NCBI GenBank assembly: GCA_017520365.1
Contig: JAFXFQ010000027.1
Location: forward strand, 1 to 5,280
DNA: 5,280 nucleotides
Origin: Clostridia bacterium
GTDB taxonomy: Bacteria > Bacillota > Clostridia > Oscillospirales > CAG-272
Reading direction: 5' to 3'
Shown: in pieces, positions 4,961 to 5,280 of the stretch
How positions within the stretch are numbered: position 1 is the first letter of the stretch
How the letters are laid out: each line of letters begins with the position of its first letter
Program-made: the position numbers and the translations under genes
Notes under the pieces: model-generated
What the model was told of the DNA's origin: nothing
Database searches by the model: none
The model's input: the letters and a program-made list of their open reading frames with translations, nothing else

Positions 4961-5280
4961 CAATAGTTATCGGGCAGGTCGTTTTCAAGAAGAACGACCT
5001 TTTTCTTATCTGTTTTCATTGAGTGAACGTGGTCCATAGCCTGACCGATTCCCTTTGCAACAAAGATTTTTTCTTCGGGGTATCCCGCCTCAAGGAGGCC
5101 TCTCTTGATAGGAACCGCTCTCTTTTCGCCCACAAGAACTACATGATCACATACCTTCGCTGCCTGACGGCCGAACTCTGCGTTCAGCTCCTCTTCTTTT
5201 TCGCCAAGCTCTACCATACCGGGAGTGACGAGGATCTTATATTCCTCAAAGCAGGAGAGCGCATCAAGAGCCGCTTTTGC
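4960..5280 (-). CDS. murF: UDP-N-acetylmuramoyl-tripeptide--D-alanyl-D-alanine ligase MurF, C-terminal part
   Basis: The last 106 codons of a gene running off the right edge. The frame is open to base 5280, so the apparent start Met at 5217 is internal. The fragment is the C-terminal Mur-ligase domain. ILVTPGMVELGEKEEELNAE is the family segment after the ATP/substrate fold, followed by FGRQAAKVCDHVVLVGEKR, and the protein ends in VVLLENDLPDNY, a typical MurF ending in Bacillota. MurF is cytoplasmic and adds D-Ala-D-Ala, the product of the adjacent Ddl, to UDP-MurNAc-tripeptide to complete the pentapeptide precursor. It precedes ddl by 15 bp, a functional pair. The N-terminal and ATP-binding domains are outside the window, so integrity cannot be checked. 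Confidence 0.92.
   Translation of the reverse strand, partial: AKAALDALSCFEEYKILVTPGMVELGEKEEELNAEFGRQAAKVCDHVVLVGEKRAVPIKRGLLEAGYPEEKIFVAKGIGQAMDHVHSMKTDKKKVVLLENDLPDNY

Noticed and set aside
1..5280. CRISPR array, tRNA or rRNA gene, attachment site
   Set aside because: No regularly spaced direct repeats with unique spacers, no cloverleaf-like sequence and no rRNA-like stretch were recognised by eye on either strand.

Overview
The window reads as part of a Bacillota (class Clostridia) chromosome, most likely a gut or rumen anaerobe of the Ruminococcaceae/Oscillospirales type. This rests on protein character only: a clostridial-style MurF C-terminus, a Ddl of the NTIPGSLAFYLW type, an MtaB tRNA thiolase, and a secreted CotH-family protein with clostridial ChW-like repeats and a C-terminal type I dockerin. 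No rRNA or other taxonomic marker is present, so the placement is an inference.

All supported genes lie on the minus strand, so transcription runs right to left. From the right edge they are: the C-terminal 106 codons of murF (cut by the window end); ddl, 15 bp downstream with a good ribosome binding site in the gap; an 86 bp gap holding a small hairpin and a purine-rich mirror repeat; mtaB; a 42 bp gap; and a 698-residue secreted protein with CotH kinase-like, ChW-like, InlB/Flg_new-like and dockerin parts. A 10-bp GC-rich hairpin follows 5 bp after that stop codon and probably ends the transcript. Beyond it, at the left edge, a strong sigma-A-type promoter and ribosome binding site lead into the first 24 codons of an IS3/IS911-type transposase OrfA, cut by the window start.

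Functionally, MurF and Ddl are successive partners in peptidoglycan precursor synthesis: Ddl makes D-Ala-D-Ala and MurF adds it to the UDP-MurNAc-tripeptide. MtaB modifies tRNA and is a housekeeping passenger. The CotH-dockerin protein is exported and probably binds a cohesin-bearing scaffold at the cell surface. No convincing promoter was found between these four genes, so they may be read as one unit.

I did not find a clear new multi-gene system. Two things deserve a second look. First, Ddl carries an expanded Gly/Ser/Lys/Ala loop directly after the active-site Lys-Tyr pair, plus a C-terminal tail of the same composition built from the same 9-nt DNA modules. Second, the secreted CotH protein joins a kinase-like domain, a ChW-like pair, a beta-repeat and a dockerin in one chain.
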